A stretch of 64,000 bases of DNA from Lachnospiraceae bacterium (GCA_910574885.1 CAJTDD010000002.1:1-64000), one strand, 5' to 3'; counted from the first letter of the stretch, positions 26,282 to 35,815 are shown. A program made the numbers and translations. Notes: generated by a model from the sequence alone, not told the origin.

Positions 26282-26998
26282 TCAAGAGAACTCCACCACC
26301 GCATAAGCCTTCCCCGCCCCGTCGCACAGTTCCACTACGGCTCTATCCTCTTCATACGCCGTCCTAGGGTAAATGATATCGCCATACACAGCTGATTTCT
26401 TATACTCCACCCGCAGTTTCCTGACATCCATCGGCTCTTTCAGCGCTTCCTGCGCCATCTGCACATACTGGCAGTTATTCACGTGCTCGTTCGTATCTAT
26501 ATGATACTTCCGCACCGGGAACGGCTCTCCATCTTCTAAATTCCCCGGCAGCTCAATTTTCCGCGGCGCATACTCCATAGGCAGCGGTTCCTCCGTTCCA
26601 TAGAGTTCAATTTCCCGCCTGTCCGGTCTTGCAGGCCTTCCCTTCTCCACATCCATATAGACCCACACAGAATTCGCCCACGCAGCCATCTTCTGCCCCT
26701 CATCCTCCATACAGAAGTTACGCAGTCCCAACAGCCCGTCAAATTTCGTCGCCCAGGTACTTATCTTCACCGGCTCTCCCATCACGGGATAACGCTCAAC
26801 CTCCACCTGCCATGCCGACAGAATCCAAACCTTCCGGCGCTTAGCACAGTAGGAGAGCCCGACGCCCAGACTCTCCGAGTGAAATGTACTGCAATCCTGA
26901 AAATAATTAATGATCCCCGGCAGCGTAATCCGTCTCGTATGATCCACCTCGCTAAATCGAATCCTGCCCTCCAACGTATATCTGTTACTCTTTTGCAC
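26282..26998 (-). CDS. Acyl-ACP thioesterase
   Basis: 238 residues with two hotdog domains. The first starts RYTLEGRIRFSEVDHTRRITLPGIINYFQDCS; the second has the catalytic DTNEHVNNCQYVQMA (about 167-181), the N-x-H pair of FatA/FatB-type enzymes. It would hydrolyse acyl-ACP to free fatty acid in the cytoplasm. The start overlaps the end of the CDF transporter gene by 14 nt, so the two are co-translated. Confidence 0.9.
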   Translation of the reverse strand: MQKSNRYTLEGRIRFSEVDHTRRITLPGIINYFQDCSTFHSESLGVGLSYCAKRRKVWILSAWQVEVERYPVMGEPVKISTWATKFDGLLGLRNFCMEDEGQKMAAWANSVWVYMDVEKGRPARPDRREIELYGTEEPLPMEYAPRKIELPGNLEDGEPFPVRKYHIDTNEHVNNCQYVQMAQEALKEPMDVRKLRVEYKKSAVYGDIIYPRTAYEEDRAVVELCDGAGKAYAVVEFS

Positions 26999-28169
26999 TG
27001 CCTATGTAACTCCTTTCTGTCGTAATGACGCACTGATACCGCGAATCCGTAATCTTGAGCAGCTTCACCAACGTATTTTTCAGCTCCTCCTGTTTCTTCC
27101 CGTCATATTCATAAGGAACCTCCATGTCAAAAATCAGGTTCACCTGCTCCTCCCCGCTCACCATGCGGAAATCATGGATAGTCACAGCCGCATCCAGCGC
27201 CTCAAGAATCCGCTCCACCTGCCCTTTTGCCTCAATGACCCTCACATCCCGCGTCTCCACCGGGTCCATATGAATCACCAGAAACACGCCAAGCATCCTA
27301 AGCGCATCCCGCTCAATCCGGTCGATCACCTCATGGGACGCCTCAATCTCCACATCATTCGGAACCTCCGCATGGATAGAAGCCATACTCCTTCCCGGCC
27401 CATAATTATGGACAATCAAATCATGGCTCCCAAGAACCCCCTCATATCCTTCCACAAAATCCGTAATCCTTGCATACTCCTCAGGCTCCACTGCCTTACC
27501 AATCAGAGGCTCCAGCGTATCCTTCGCAATCCCGACACCGGCCCACATCACCACCAGAGACACGCCAAGCCCCACGAATCCGTCGATATTCACCCCCGTC
27601 GCCCAGAAAAACAGAAGGGACGCAATCGTCGCAGTAGTGGTGATCACATCGCCCATGGCATCCGCAGCGGTGGCCATCATCACCTTAGAATCAATCCTCT
27701 GCCCAAGCTTCCGGTTAAAGAACCCAAGCCACAGCTTGACGCCCACCGACAGGACCAGAACCACCACAGACACCGCCTGAAATTTCAGCACCTCCGGTTC
27801 CCGGATCTTCGCCACAGCATCCTTAAAAAATGAAAACCCCACTTCCATGACCAGAAACGCCACAATCAACGCCGCAATATACTCAATCCTGCCATGCCCA
27901 AACGGGTGATCCCTGTCCGCCGGTTTACTAGCCATCTTCACTCCCACAAGACCAATCACAGACGAACCCGCATCCGAAAGATTGTTAAACGCATCCGCCA
28001 TGACCGAAATACTATGCAAGAGATACCCTACCGAACATTTTACTACAAATAAAAGCACATTGCAAAGGATGCCTACCGCACTCGCCAACACACCGTAGGC
28101 GGTCCTGACAGACACCCTCTCGATTTCCGTATGGTCTTTTATAAAAATCCTTACCAAAAAATCCGTCAT
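26985..28169 (-). CDS. Cation diffusion facilitator family efflux protein
   Basis: 394 residues with six membrane helices and the CDF signature. Metal site residues appear as Asp in VMADAFNNLSD (about 57-67) and in the HPFGHGRIEY motif (about 87-96), with the second Asp pair in AADAMGDVITT (about 165-175). A cytoplasmic domain of more than 150 residues follows, including the dimerisation fold (SIHAEVPNDVEIEASHEVID) and an extra C-terminal stretch. It likely exports Zn2+, Fe2+ or Mn2+; specificity is not readable. It overlaps the thioesterase gene. Confidence 0.92.
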   Translation of the reverse strand: MTDFLVRIFIKDHTEIERVSVRTAYGVLASAVGILCNVLLFVVKCSVGYLLHSISVMADAFNNLSDAGSSVIGLVGVKMASKPADRDHPFGHGRIEYIAALIVAFLVMEVGFSFFKDAVAKIREPEVLKFQAVSVVVLVLSVGVKLWLGFFNRKLGQRIDSKVMMATAADAMGDVITTTATIASLLFFWATGVNIDGFVGLGVSLVVMWAGVGIAKDTLEPLIGKAVEPEEYARITDFVEGYEGVLGSHDLIVHNYGPGRSMASIHAEVPNDVEIEASHEVIDRIERDALRMLGVFLVIHMDPVETRDVRVIEAKGQVERILEALDAAVTIHDFRMVSGEEQVNLIFDMEVPYEYDGKKQEELKNTLVKLLKITDSRYQCVITTERSYIGSAKE

Positions 28170-28226
28170 GAACTTCCTCCATGTTCCTCTTAATGTATCC
28201 CTGAAAAGGGAATTCTAAGGCATACC

Positions 28227-28898
28227 TTAATCCGCACCCTCCCCAAAGAAAAACCATTTAATCTTAAAATCAGACGTGGCCGTCACCATCTCATACTCTT
28301 CCGCTGTCAAGGCTTCTCTAAGCCCCTGTTTTCCCTCGTCGCTTACAACCTTACAGGCCGTATCCGTAAAACACAGGCTCGGATACAGGACACACCACCA
28401 ATTATGTCCTCTCGCCTGGCCCAGCCGAATCTTCAGCGCCTCATACTCTCCCTGCGGAAAGAAGACATCCCCATACAACTTATCCGGGAAATAACTAACT
28501 TCCACATCCGCCTCAGACCGATAAGAATACCCCTCCGCCTCGACCGTCCGATCTGCCACATCCTCCAGCTCATGCAAATGTGACTCCACCCAGGCCTTCG
28601 TCTCCTCTGCATCCGGCTCCCCCGAGAGCTCATCCCCCATGCTCTCCTCCATATAAGCAAGCACAGCGTCCCGAACCTTCACCTTGACAGCCTGATCCTC
28701 CTCGCTGTCACTGTTAGCAAGCACATGAAACCTAAGCACCTCTTTTGCCAGCGTCTTCTGCGTCCGCTCCATCTTCGCCTCGACCCGCTCAATCCCCCGC
28801 TCCACACAGCTCCCCGTCAACAAAGCCGCAGCACAGATCCCAAACACCAGACAAACCACCCGCCGAACCTTACCACAATCCCAAAACTCTCTATTCAT
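28227..28898 (-). CDS. spoIIR: Stage II sporulation protein R
   Basis: 223 residues: an N-terminal hydrophobic segment (about 12-30) for export, then the SpoIIR domain with LRFHVLANSDSEEDQ, KVRDAVLAYME and a WWCVLYPSLCF stretch near residue 172, all hallmarks of the family. SpoIIR is made in the forespore and secreted to trigger SpoIIGA cleavage of pro-sigma-E. I chose ATG 28898 because AAGGAGGG lies 7 nt upstream; an ORF start 33 nt earlier has none. Its presence marks the organism as an endospore former. Confidence 0.93.
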   Translation of the reverse strand: MNREFWDCGKVRRVVCLVFGICAAALLTGSCVERGIERVEAKMERTQKTLAKEVLRFHVLANSDSEEDQAVKVKVRDAVLAYMEESMGDELSGEPDAEETKAWVESHLHELEDVADRTVEAEGYSYRSEADVEVSYFPDKLYGDVFFPQGEYEALKIRLGQARGHNWWCVLYPSLCFTDTACKVVSDEGKQGLREALTAEEYEMVTATSDFKIKWFFFGEGAD

Positions 28899-29270
28899 AT
28901 GTAACACCCTCCTTATACAATAATCATTCAAGTTATATAAGAAGTGTTGACATATAACCTACCATTTATACAAAACACCTAAAATTCTTTCCCCATTACC
29001 CATCCTTCTTATCAGAATCTCTCCGAAACCATATCACTGCCCTATTCCTTGATTGCCACACTAATACCCATCGGAAGGGCAACCATAAACTATCCGCCCA
29101 TACACAAAACCCCTGCGACTTTTCCACCATCTGCCGCCCAAACACCCTACGCTCCCAGCCTGATAGGATTCTTCCCACCCTGCGACCGTAAATTTTGCCA
29201 GTATACAGGCAGCTGTGAACTGCCGTCCACCCATACGCAAAACTCACCGCCTCCGCCGCCAGAATCCTCA
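28899..29270. other. Gene-poor region between spoIIR and gntR
   Basis: No convincing gene. A 92-codon minus frame (28996-29274) overlaps the gntR stop but has an implausible composition rich in Trp and Arg and no recognisable domain. The minus strand contains an imperfect direct repeat, GTTTTGYGTATGGGYGGA, at about 29223-29240 and 29088-29106. This could be the decayed remains of a repeat element. A SpoIIR promoter should lie near 28930-28970 in an AT-rich stretch. Confidence 0.4.
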
Positions 29271-29945
29271 TCACTCCCCCTTCTTCATCCGTATCACATC
29301 CATAACCGCCTCCACCTGATTATCGATATGCTTACAAACAATCTCCGCTGCCAGTTCCTTCTCCTTCCCCTCAATCCGCTTAATAATCTCTTCATGCTCC
29401 GCCAAAAGCTGCGGATACGCCTCCTGCCGTTTCAAATACTCTATACGATACCGATACATCTGCTCCCGCAAATTATTTAAAAGCTGCACCAGCTTCTGGT
29501 TATCCGTCGCCTCATAAATCACATCATGAAAACGCACATCTGCCTCGGCAATCTCTGTAATATCACTGCTCCTCAAGGTCTTCCGGAACTCCTCCGCCGC
29601 ATGTCTAAGCTCCCGTATCTGCGCATACTTAATCTTATCACAGGTCAGCTTCACCGCCAGCTCCTCTAACGCCTTGCGGACCTCTAAGACGTCCCGCAGG
29701 CTCTTCTCGGATATATCCGCCACCTCTGCGCCTTTGCGCGGAACCATAAGCACCAGCCCCTCAAGCTCCAGCTTCCGGATCGCCTCCCGGATCGGCGTCC
29801 GGCTGACGCCAAGCTTATTGGCCAGCTTAATCTCCATCAGCCGCTCTCCCGGTTTCAGTTCTCCCCGCAGGATCGCCTGCCTCAGGGTATTGAACACCAC
29901 GTCCCGCAGCGGAAGATATTCGCTCATGTTGACCTTTAGTTCCAT
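29271..29945 (-). CDS. GntR family (FadR/FCD) transcriptional regulator
   Basis: 224 residues. The N-terminal winged helix has GERLMEIKLANKLGVSRTPIREAIRKLELEGLV (about 25-57 in total, canonical GntR). The C-terminal FCD helical domain carries the metal/ligand His and Asp residues in DVRFHDVIYEAT (about 127), EHEEIIKRI (about 176) and CKHIDNQVEA (about 203). It probably responds to an organic acid or sugar acid. The start is 3 nt after the ispE stop, so it is transcribed with ispE; targets are unknown. Confidence 0.9.
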   Translation of the reverse strand: MELKVNMSEYLPLRDVVFNTLRQAILRGELKPGERLMEIKLANKLGVSRTPIREAIRKLELEGLVLMVPRKGAEVADISEKSLRDVLEVRKALEELAVKLTCDKIKYAQIRELRHAAEEFRKTLRSSDITEIAEADVRFHDVIYEATDNQKLVQLLNNLREQMYRYRIEYLKRQEAYPQLLAEHEEIIKRIEGKEKELAAEIVCKHIDNQVEAVMDVIRMKKGE

Positions 29946-29948
29946 CCC

Positions 29949-30824
29949 CTATCTCCTCCTCGTATTGTGTACGCCGGTCACGTATGTCTGCCGCGCAAGC
30001 TGCAGCTCCCGAATCCGAAACGCCGCCTTCTTAGCCGCCTTCTTATCATCGAACAGTCCAAAGACTGTAGGCCCGCTGCCGCTCATCAAGGCATTGAGCG
30101 CGCCGTTCTTCTTCATGGTATCCTTAATCTGCTCAATCACAGGATAGGCTTCTGCCGTAACCTTCTCAAGGACATTCCCAAGGCAGGAAGATACCTGCAA
30201 AAGATCATGCCCTCTAAGCCCTCCGATAATCCCGTCAATATCCGGATGTTCGGCAATCTCATGGGAGTCCAGCTTCTCATACACCATCTTCGTCGAAACG
30301 CTGATAGACGGTTTTGCCAGCAGTACAAAACACTTAGGCATAGGAGGAAGAGGCGTAAGTTTCTCTCCAATCCCTTCCGCGAGTACCGTCCCCCTCATGA
30401 TACAATAAGGTACGTCTGCCCCCAGCAAAACGCCCCTTTCCATCAGCGCTTTCTGGGACAGCCCCAACGAAAACATACGGTTCATCCCGAACAAGACCGC
30501 AGCCGCATTAGAACTGCCCCCAGCCATCCCCGCAGCCACAGGGATATGCTTATCCAGCACAATCTTCACACCCTCCCGTATCCCAAACTCCTTCATCAAC
30601 AAATCCGCGGCCCGGTAAGCCAGGTTATTCTCATTGACCGGAAGATAGAATAAGTTGGCGCTAAGCCGGATTCCCGGCTCCTTCGTCTTCACCATCCAAA
30701 TCTGGTCATAGAGATAGACCGTCTGCATTACCATACGCACGTCATGATATCCATTCTCCCGTTTCCCCAACACGTCGAGTCCCAGATTAATCTTCCCAAG
30801 TGCCTTTAACTCTAATTTATCCAT
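29949..30824 (-). CDS. ispE: 4-diphosphocytidyl-2-C-methyl-D-erythritol kinase
   Basis: 291 residues, GHMP kinase family. Visible motifs are the N-terminal LKALGKINLGLDVLGKRENGYH (substrate/Lys), the ATP loop PVAAGMAGGSSNAAAVL (about 91-107) and the C-terminal NALMSGSGPTVFGLF (about 259-273). It phosphorylates the CDP-ME intermediate in the non-mevalonate isoprenoid pathway. ATG 30824 has AAGGAG at 7 nt; an ATG two codons upstream is too close to it. It is followed by gntR. Confidence 0.95.
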   Translation of the reverse strand: MDKLELKALGKINLGLDVLGKRENGYHDVRMVMQTVYLYDQIWMVKTKEPGIRLSANLFYLPVNENNLAYRAADLLMKEFGIREGVKIVLDKHIPVAAGMAGGSSNAAAVLFGMNRMFSLGLSQKALMERGVLLGADVPYCIMRGTVLAEGIGEKLTPLPPMPKCFVLLAKPSISVSTKMVYEKLDSHEIAEHPDIDGIIGGLRGHDLLQVSSCLGNVLEKVTAEAYPVIEQIKDTMKKNGALNALMSGSGPTVFGLFDDKKAAKKAAFRIRELQLARQTYVTGVHNTRRR

Positions 30825-30857
30825 CCACATTCTCCTTGTATCCTGTATACAGTGTAC

Positions 30858-32417
30858 CTATAGTATACTCATATTTTCCTTAAAAATCAATATCCTGTCA
30901 CCCGCTTTTATCTCTTCCGAAGGCAGTTCATTTACCTCCATAATTCCCTCTACCGTCGTGTTATATTTTTTAGCAAGATCCCACAGGATATCGCCGTCGC
31001 GGACGATGTACCCCGTAATGCCCGGGCGTTTCTCCATTTCTTCCATATCAAAGGGCGTAAACTCTATCTCCCGGATGTTCCGGATACAAACCGGCTCTTT
31101 CAGGAAACTATGGAACGCCAGCACCGCCTTGATTTCGATCTCATCCGTCCCAAGAAGCCCGATGGAAAGCTGCTCCACCGCATAAGTCAGCCCATAAGTC
31201 ATATTCTCCGCCGTCTCGTTGCTTTCTAACAGATAGGAGAACGGAACCATTCCCTGCCATGTGTCGAAAGGAATCGCGTCGTCCGCCTTCACATACAGGA
31301 AACTAATATGCAGCACCCCTTCAATCTGGATGCCATTCTCCGCCGCCTCAGTATGCTCCACCTGAATCCGCGCGCTGCTGTGGCATATCTGTAAGATGTC
31401 ATCCTTAATCTCCGGCAATGACAACTGTTCCGTAACCTTACATTTAGAATGATTTTGAAGCAGCAGCCGCTCCATCTGCTCCTCCGTAATCTTAGGCGTG
31501 CAGTTCTGCTCCAATGAATAGGCGTCTGCAAGTATCTCAAGCCGTTCCTCCTCGTAAACAATCAGCCGCACCTCCAAGGTCGCCTCTACCCCGATTAGAC
31601 GCATTTCGCCGTCCTCGTCCATTCGCACGTCAATATTGACATCGTTAAGCTCCGGGTAAATCTGATGGTACATCTTATCCTGCGCCCCATAGCACTCGAT
31701 ACGCCCCTCGTAAGGAACCGTCTGCTCAATCCAGTCTGTTTTGCCGTCCAGAGATTCATAGAAACAGAACAAAAGCAGCTCTCCCTGTATCCGCAGCTCA
31801 TCTGCTTCAAGGCGGGTGTCAAGCTTCCGGCTCGTCACCTCCGTCCACAAAAGTGTGCCGATATTCTCCTTCGTCCCTCCGATGGACACCTCTTCCTTGA
31901 TTCGGTAGGTATCCTTCATCGTCGCAAATACCTTCAAAAATTCCTTGCTCTCGAACCTCTTGTACAAGGATTGCCCGCACTCGATATCCGTCGTAAGCTC
32001 CGACTCCTGCTTCCCTTCCGAGCATACCGTAAGCTCCGCTAACGTCTTGATGCTCAGCTTCCGGGAATGGATAGCCGTAACCGTCAGGTCTGCGCTTGAG
32101 GACTGGACGAACAGGTTTCCCACCGGCTCCTGCTCAAGATAAATCATTTCCTCGAAAGGAATCCTGCCCTCCAGGCAGGAAAGCCTGGTTTCCCCTTCGT
32201 CTGTCACGTACAGGACCTTGAAATTCATTTTCCCGGATACCCTTATGTAATTCTCCACCACCTTCATATCCTCTACGGTGAGGGTCCCTTCTCCTAATAT
32301 TACTTTCTTGACGTCACTTTTTGCGTCCGGTACATTGTAATCATCGTCAATGTAGAACTGGTCGGTGATTCTGTTTCCTGTCCTGTAAGTCTGCATCTGT
32401 CTGGTTACATATTCCAT
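30858..32417 (-). CDS. SipL-like spore assembly protein (SPOCS domains + LysM)
   Basis: 519 residues: SPOCS/DUF3794 domains occupy most of the length (for example DFKVLYVTDEG-like NFKVLYVTDEGETRLSCLEG near 66-85), and a C-terminal LysM domain runs from about 468 (GYIVRDGDILWDLAKKYNTT to IKAGDRILIF). Length and layout match Clostridioides difficile SipL, which binds SpoIVA and attaches the coat to the forespore. A mother-cell, sigma-E-dependent role is expected but no sigma-E promoter was assigned. GGAGG lies 8-9 nt before the ATG. The PrcB-like gene lies immediately upstream (12 nt). Confidence 0.85.
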   Translation of the reverse strand: MEYVTRQMQTYRTGNRITDQFYIDDDYNVPDAKSDVKKVILGEGTLTVEDMKVVENYIRVSGKMNFKVLYVTDEGETRLSCLEGRIPFEEMIYLEQEPVGNLFVQSSSADLTVTAIHSRKLSIKTLAELTVCSEGKQESELTTDIECGQSLYKRFESKEFLKVFATMKDTYRIKEEVSIGGTKENIGTLLWTEVTSRKLDTRLEADELRIQGELLLFCFYESLDGKTDWIEQTVPYEGRIECYGAQDKMYHQIYPELNDVNIDVRMDEDGEMRLIGVEATLEVRLIVYEEERLEILADAYSLEQNCTPKITEEQMERLLLQNHSKCKVTEQLSLPEIKDDILQICHSSARIQVEHTEAAENGIQIEGVLHISFLYVKADDAIPFDTWQGMVPFSYLLESNETAENMTYGLTYAVEQLSIGLLGTDEIEIKAVLAFHSFLKEPVCIRNIREIEFTPFDMEEMEKRPGITGYIVRDGDILWDLAKKYNTTVEGIMEVNELPSEEIKAGDRILIFKENMSIL

Positions 32418-32429
32418 GCCTTTTGCCTC

Positions 32430-32900
32430 CTACTCAAATTCAATCTGCTTATCCGTATACTCCATCTTTATCACCACATAAGGGTAGGTTTTTTTCTTGA
32501 GGATTTTCTCCTCTTTTCCTGGGCCTAAGAGACTGGTCCCAATCCGTATCTCCTGCTCCGTCTCAAAACACTGGTCTACTGTCACACTGTATCCGCTGGT
32601 TTCCCGGACTCCATAGCCTCTGGCGGCATAGAGATATCCTTTGTCGCCGTAATAAAGCTTCATCTCTCCTTCTTTTTTTTCCTCGATCTGAGCCTGAAAT
32701 TCCTGAGGAACGTCTTCCCTGTCAACCACGGTAAACTCGACATTTCTTATTTTCCCGTTATCTGTCTTTCCTGCGGCACATGCCGATAATATCAGGATAC
32801 AGATGGGCAGGGCCAAAAAGGTATACCCAAGGGCACACCGCGATGCATGCCCCATGCGGGGCGGGTGGACTTTGTCCAGTAAGGTATAGCATCTTTTCAT
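32430..32900 (-). CDS. PrcB C-terminal domain lipoprotein-like protein
   Basis: 156 residues. A hydrophobic segment near 26-40 ends in LILSACAAG, a lipobox, so it should be lipid-anchored outside the membrane. The rest is a small beta domain of the PrcB_C type, with YLYAARGYGVRETSGYSV and TYPYVVIKME. ATG 32900 (after AGAGG) is preferred to an in-frame ATG 69 nt upstream. The n-region is unusually long because codons 5-27 come from a dispersed repeat (see 32820-32887). It is co-directional with the sipL-like gene 12 nt downstream. Confidence 0.7.
   Translation of the reverse strand: MKRCYTLLDKVHPPRMGHASRCALGYTFLALPICILILSACAAGKTDNGKIRNVEFTVVDREDVPQEFQAQIEEKKEGEMKLYYGDKGYLYAARGYGVRETSGYSVTVDQCFETEQEIRIGTSLLGPGKEEKILKKKTYPYVVIKMEYTDKQIEFE
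32820..32887 (-). repeat. Dispersed repeat inserted in coding sequence, copy 1
   Basis: The plus strand carries GGGCACACCGCGATGCATGC and, after a 12-nt spacer-like insert, GGACTTTGTCCAGTAAGG. The same two blocks (one and two mismatches) recur at 39567-39622 at the 3' end of ddl. The element contains small palindromes (CCCCATGCGGGG, GGAC/GTCC). It is read through in the signal-peptide region of the PrcB-like gene. Confidence 0.65.
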
Positions 32901-33073
32901 AAGGACCTCTTGCCAAGTTCCATTCTGCCCTGCGCCAATGAAGCGCCAGGGCGTGCGGTAACTTCTCACAATATATTCTCTCTACATCATACACTCCAAG
33001 TCTAGGAAAAATTCCAATTTTGTAGTATAATTGGTTTTATTAGTGATTATGAAAATGGATGAAGGAGATTTTT

Positions 33074-34696
33074 ATGAAAAATAGTGAGAGACTTTCCGGG
33101 ATTCTGCTGCATCCCACCTCTCTTCCGTCCCCATACGGGATTGGGGATTTGGGAGATGCGGCATACAGATTTGTAGATTTTCTGAAAAAGGCAGGACAGC
33201 ATCTATGGCAGATTCTTCCCCTGACCCACACCGGATACGGGGATTCCCCATATCAGAGTTTTTCTGCCTATGCGGGGCAGCCGCTTTTGATTAGCCCCGC
33301 CCACTTGATGGAGCTTGGGCTTCTTACGGCTGACGACCTTGCGGATGTCCCGCCCTGCTGCCCGGATTCTGTAGATTACGGCGCCATTATTCCGTGGAAG
33401 CAGTCCGTGTATGAGAAGGCATACGCACATTTCATGAATGCAGGTCCCAAGGAGCTTCCTCTTTACACAGAATACTTGGATTTTATACAGGAAGAGCAGG
33501 GCTGGCTTAACGATTACGCCCTGTTCATGGCGTGCAAATCGGAAAACGGCGGGGTAAGCTGGCTTGAATGGGAAGACAAATATCGGATGCCCGCCCCAGA
33601 GTTCAAGGAAAAACTGCGCAGTACATTGAAGGAAAAGATTGGTTTCTATCAGTTCCTCCAATTTATCTTCTATAAAGAGTGGCATGCACTGAAAACATAC
33701 GCCAATGAACACGACGTGAGGATTATCGGGGATATTCCCATCTTCGTTTCCATGGACAGCGCCGACGTTTGGGCAAACCAGCATTTGTTCCAGTTAGATT
33801 CCAAAGGATTCCCTCTGAAAGTCGCAGGCGTCCCTCCGGATTATTTTTCAGCCACCGGGCAGTTGTGGGGGAATCCGCTGTATGACTGGGAGGTCCATGA
33901 GAAGGAAGGTTTCTCATGGTGGATTTCCCGTATCCGGCATCAGTTGAAGTCCCTTGATATCCTGCGCATCGACCATTTCCGCGGGTTCGAGTCTTACTGG
34001 GCCATTCCTTACGACGAGAAGACTGCTATTAATGGAAAATGGATTCCTGCGCCGGGATATGATCTGTTCCATGCAATCCAGGATGCACTGGGCGACGACC
34101 TTCCGATTATTGCGGAGGATTTAGGGATTATTACGCCGGAGGTAGACGCACTGCGAAAGGAATTCCATTTCCCCGGTATGAAGGTATTGCAGTTTGCATT
34201 CGATAACCTTGGAGAAAGTGATTACCTGCCTTACCGGTTCACTGACCCGGACTGTGTCTGCTATACAGGAACCCATGACAACGACACCACGCTTGGCTGG
34301 TACAAAACCCTAAGCCAAGACTGTCAGCGCAGGCTTCGCCGGTATGTACGCTGTACGGATGATGACACAAGAATCTGCCGGGAATTGATTGCAGCCGCAC
34401 TGGGCAGTATCGCAGGTTATGTGGTTTTTCCGCTCCAAGATGTGCTGGGATACGGCTCTTCGGCAAGGATGAACACTCCCGGGACTGCTTCGGGCAATTG
34501 GAGCTGGCGCTTCTCGGAAGGGGCGCTTAGGGAGGAACTGGCGGAGGCACTCAGGGAGGATACGGTGTTATATGGAAGGTATCATCTTCCAATGCCGGAG
34601 GCAGAGGAGGCGCCACTGACGGAAGAGGATTCGGAGGCGGATTTCAATGGGGAAAATAAACTGACGTCCGGATTGGAGGATGAAGCTGATGATTAG
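33074..34696 (+). CDS. malQ: 4-alpha-glucanotransferase (GH77)
   Basis: 540 residues. GH77 signatures: N-terminal RLSGILLHPTSLPSPYGIGDLG; catalytic nucleophile Asp in LRIDHFRGFESYW (about 299); general acid Glu in IIAEDLGIITPEV (about 346); transition-state Asp in TGTHDNDTTLGWY (about 398). It disproportionates maltodextrins in glycogen/starch metabolism. ATG 33074 follows GAAGGAG; an ATG 15 nt earlier overlaps that site. The 3' end overlaps plsC by 17 nt. Confidence 0.95.
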   Translation: MKNSERLSGILLHPTSLPSPYGIGDLGDAAYRFVDFLKKAGQHLWQILPLTHTGYGDSPYQSFSAYAGQPLLISPAHLMELGLLTADDLADVPPCCPDSVDYGAIIPWKQSVYEKAYAHFMNAGPKELPLYTEYLDFIQEEQGWLNDYALFMACKSENGGVSWLEWEDKYRMPAPEFKEKLRSTLKEKIGFYQFLQFIFYKEWHALKTYANEHDVRIIGDIPIFVSMDSADVWANQHLFQLDSKGFPLKVAGVPPDYFSATGQLWGNPLYDWEVHEKEGFSWWISRIRHQLKSLDILRIDHFRGFESYWAIPYDEKTAINGKWIPAPGYDLFHAIQDALGDDLPIIAEDLGIITPEVDALRKEFHFPGMKVLQFAFDNLGESDYLPYRFTDPDCVCYTGTHDNDTTLGWYKTLSQDCQRRLRRYVRCTDDDTRICRELIAAALGSIAGYVVFPLQDVLGYGSSARMNTPGTASGNWSWRFSEGALREELAEALREDTVLYGRYHLPMPEAEEAPLTEEDSEADFNGENKLTSGLEDEADD

Positions 34697-35435
34697 GTTT
34701 ATATTTCTAGTCCTTTTCCTTTTTTCCTTCCTGCTGTTCGGAATCCCCATGCTTGTGATTGAATGGGCGCTTGGCAAATGCATGAAGCATTTCAATCAAG
34801 AAGCAAGCGACTACCGCTGTCTTCGTGTGGTACAGTGGGCGTTTAAGGTCATCTTATGGATTACCGGAGTAAAAGTAACCGTAATCGGCAAAGAAAATGT
34901 ACCGGACGAACCGGTACTCTTTATCGCAAACCACAGGAGTTATTTTGACATCCTGCTGACCTATTCCCGCTGTAAACGTCTGACCGGCTACGTTGCGAAA
35001 AAGGAGATGCTCCGCTACCCTATCCTCCGGGACTGGATGAAACGGCTGTATTGTCTCTTCTTAGACCGCGATAACCCGAAAGAGGGACTGAAAAGCATCC
35101 TCGAAGCAATCGACCACATTAAAAAAGGAATTTCCATCTGCATTTTCCCGGAAGGGACGCGCAACGACGGGGAAGAACTCAGCATGCTCCCCTTCCACAG
35201 CGGCTCCTTCAAGATTGCAGAGAAATCAGGCTGCGCTATCGTGCCAATCAGCCTGAATAATACGCACACCATGTTCGAGCAGCATATCCCTAAGATTGAG
35301 AAGACCCATGTTGTGATTGAATATGGCAAGCCAATCTACCCCAAAGAGCTGGATAAGGAGACACGCAAACGGATTGCGCCCTATTGCCAGAATTTAATAC
35401 AGGAAACTATCAACCGCAATCAGTCATTGGTATAG
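34680..35435 (+). CDS. plsC: 1-acyl-sn-glycerol-3-phosphate acyltransferase
   Basis: 251 residues with an N-terminal membrane helix (about 3-22) and the acyltransferase motifs NHRSYFD (the H-x4-D box, about 82-88), and FPEGTRN (about 157-163). It acylates lysophosphatidic acid at the membrane in phospholipid synthesis. It starts inside the end of malQ, with GGAGGATG just upstream, so translation is coupled. A hairpin at 35446-35476 and a 166-bp palindromic element follow. Confidence 0.93.
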   Translation: MKLMIRFIFLVLFLFSFLLFGIPMLVIEWALGKCMKHFNQEASDYRCLRVVQWAFKVILWITGVKVTVIGKENVPDEPVLFIANHRSYFDILLTYSRCKRLTGYVAKKEMLRYPILRDWMKRLYCLFLDRDNPKEGLKSILEAIDHIKKGISICIFPEGTRNDGEELSMLPFHSGSFKIAEKSGCAIVPISLNNTHTMFEQHIPKIEKTHVVIEYGKPIYPKELDKETRKRIAPYCQNLIQETINRNQSLV

Positions 35436-35445
35436 TTAATGCCCA

Positions 35446-35476
35446 CCAACAGGATTTCTCCCGAAAATCATGTTGG
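35446..35476 (+). terminator. Possible terminator of malQ-plsC
   Basis: CCAACA-GATTT pairs with AAATC-TGTTGG across a short loop. No U-tract follows, so termination is uncertain. It lies 10 nt after the plsC stop. Confidence 0.35.
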
Positions 35477-35567
35477 CGACTGCGGATATTGTCTGTCCTT
35501 AATCTGCTGTATAGCAACATTGGAAGACTTATTTTGATGATAAACCGATGCGTTATTATAATAATTG

Positions 35568-35733
35568 CTAGTGTGCTGTCTACATTTTATTTGGCAAAAC
35601 TTCGCAGGATATTCGTTCATATGCAAGGCGGATTTTCGACGGCGTAGCGGTGGCTACGGCTAGAAAATCCAACGCGGCAGATGGGCGAATAGACAAGAAG
35701 GTTTGACTGAATATAATGCAGACAGTACCCTAG
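35568..35733 (+). repeat. CTAG-ended palindromic element, copy A (166 bp)
   Basis: Starts CTAGTGTGCTGTC and ends with the imperfect complement GACAGTACCCTAG; the outer arms pair over about 35 bp. The core GGCGTAGCGGTGGCTACG lies 73 bp from the left end, and is followed by AACGCGGCAGATGG. Two further copies with the same length, ends and core offset lie at 49255-49420 and 49417-49581. No coding capacity. It lies between plsC and an AT-rich island. Confidence 0.8.
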
Positions 35734-35815
35734 TGTGTTACGAGCAGTAAAGTTACCAAAAACACTAACATATTTCTATAATAAGAGTAAAATATTAAAT
35801 AATGGGGCAAAACTA

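Noticed and set aside
28996-29274. 92-codon minus ORF overlapping the gntR stop
   Set aside because: Trp/Arg-rich composition without a domain; better explained as noncoding GC-rich sequence.
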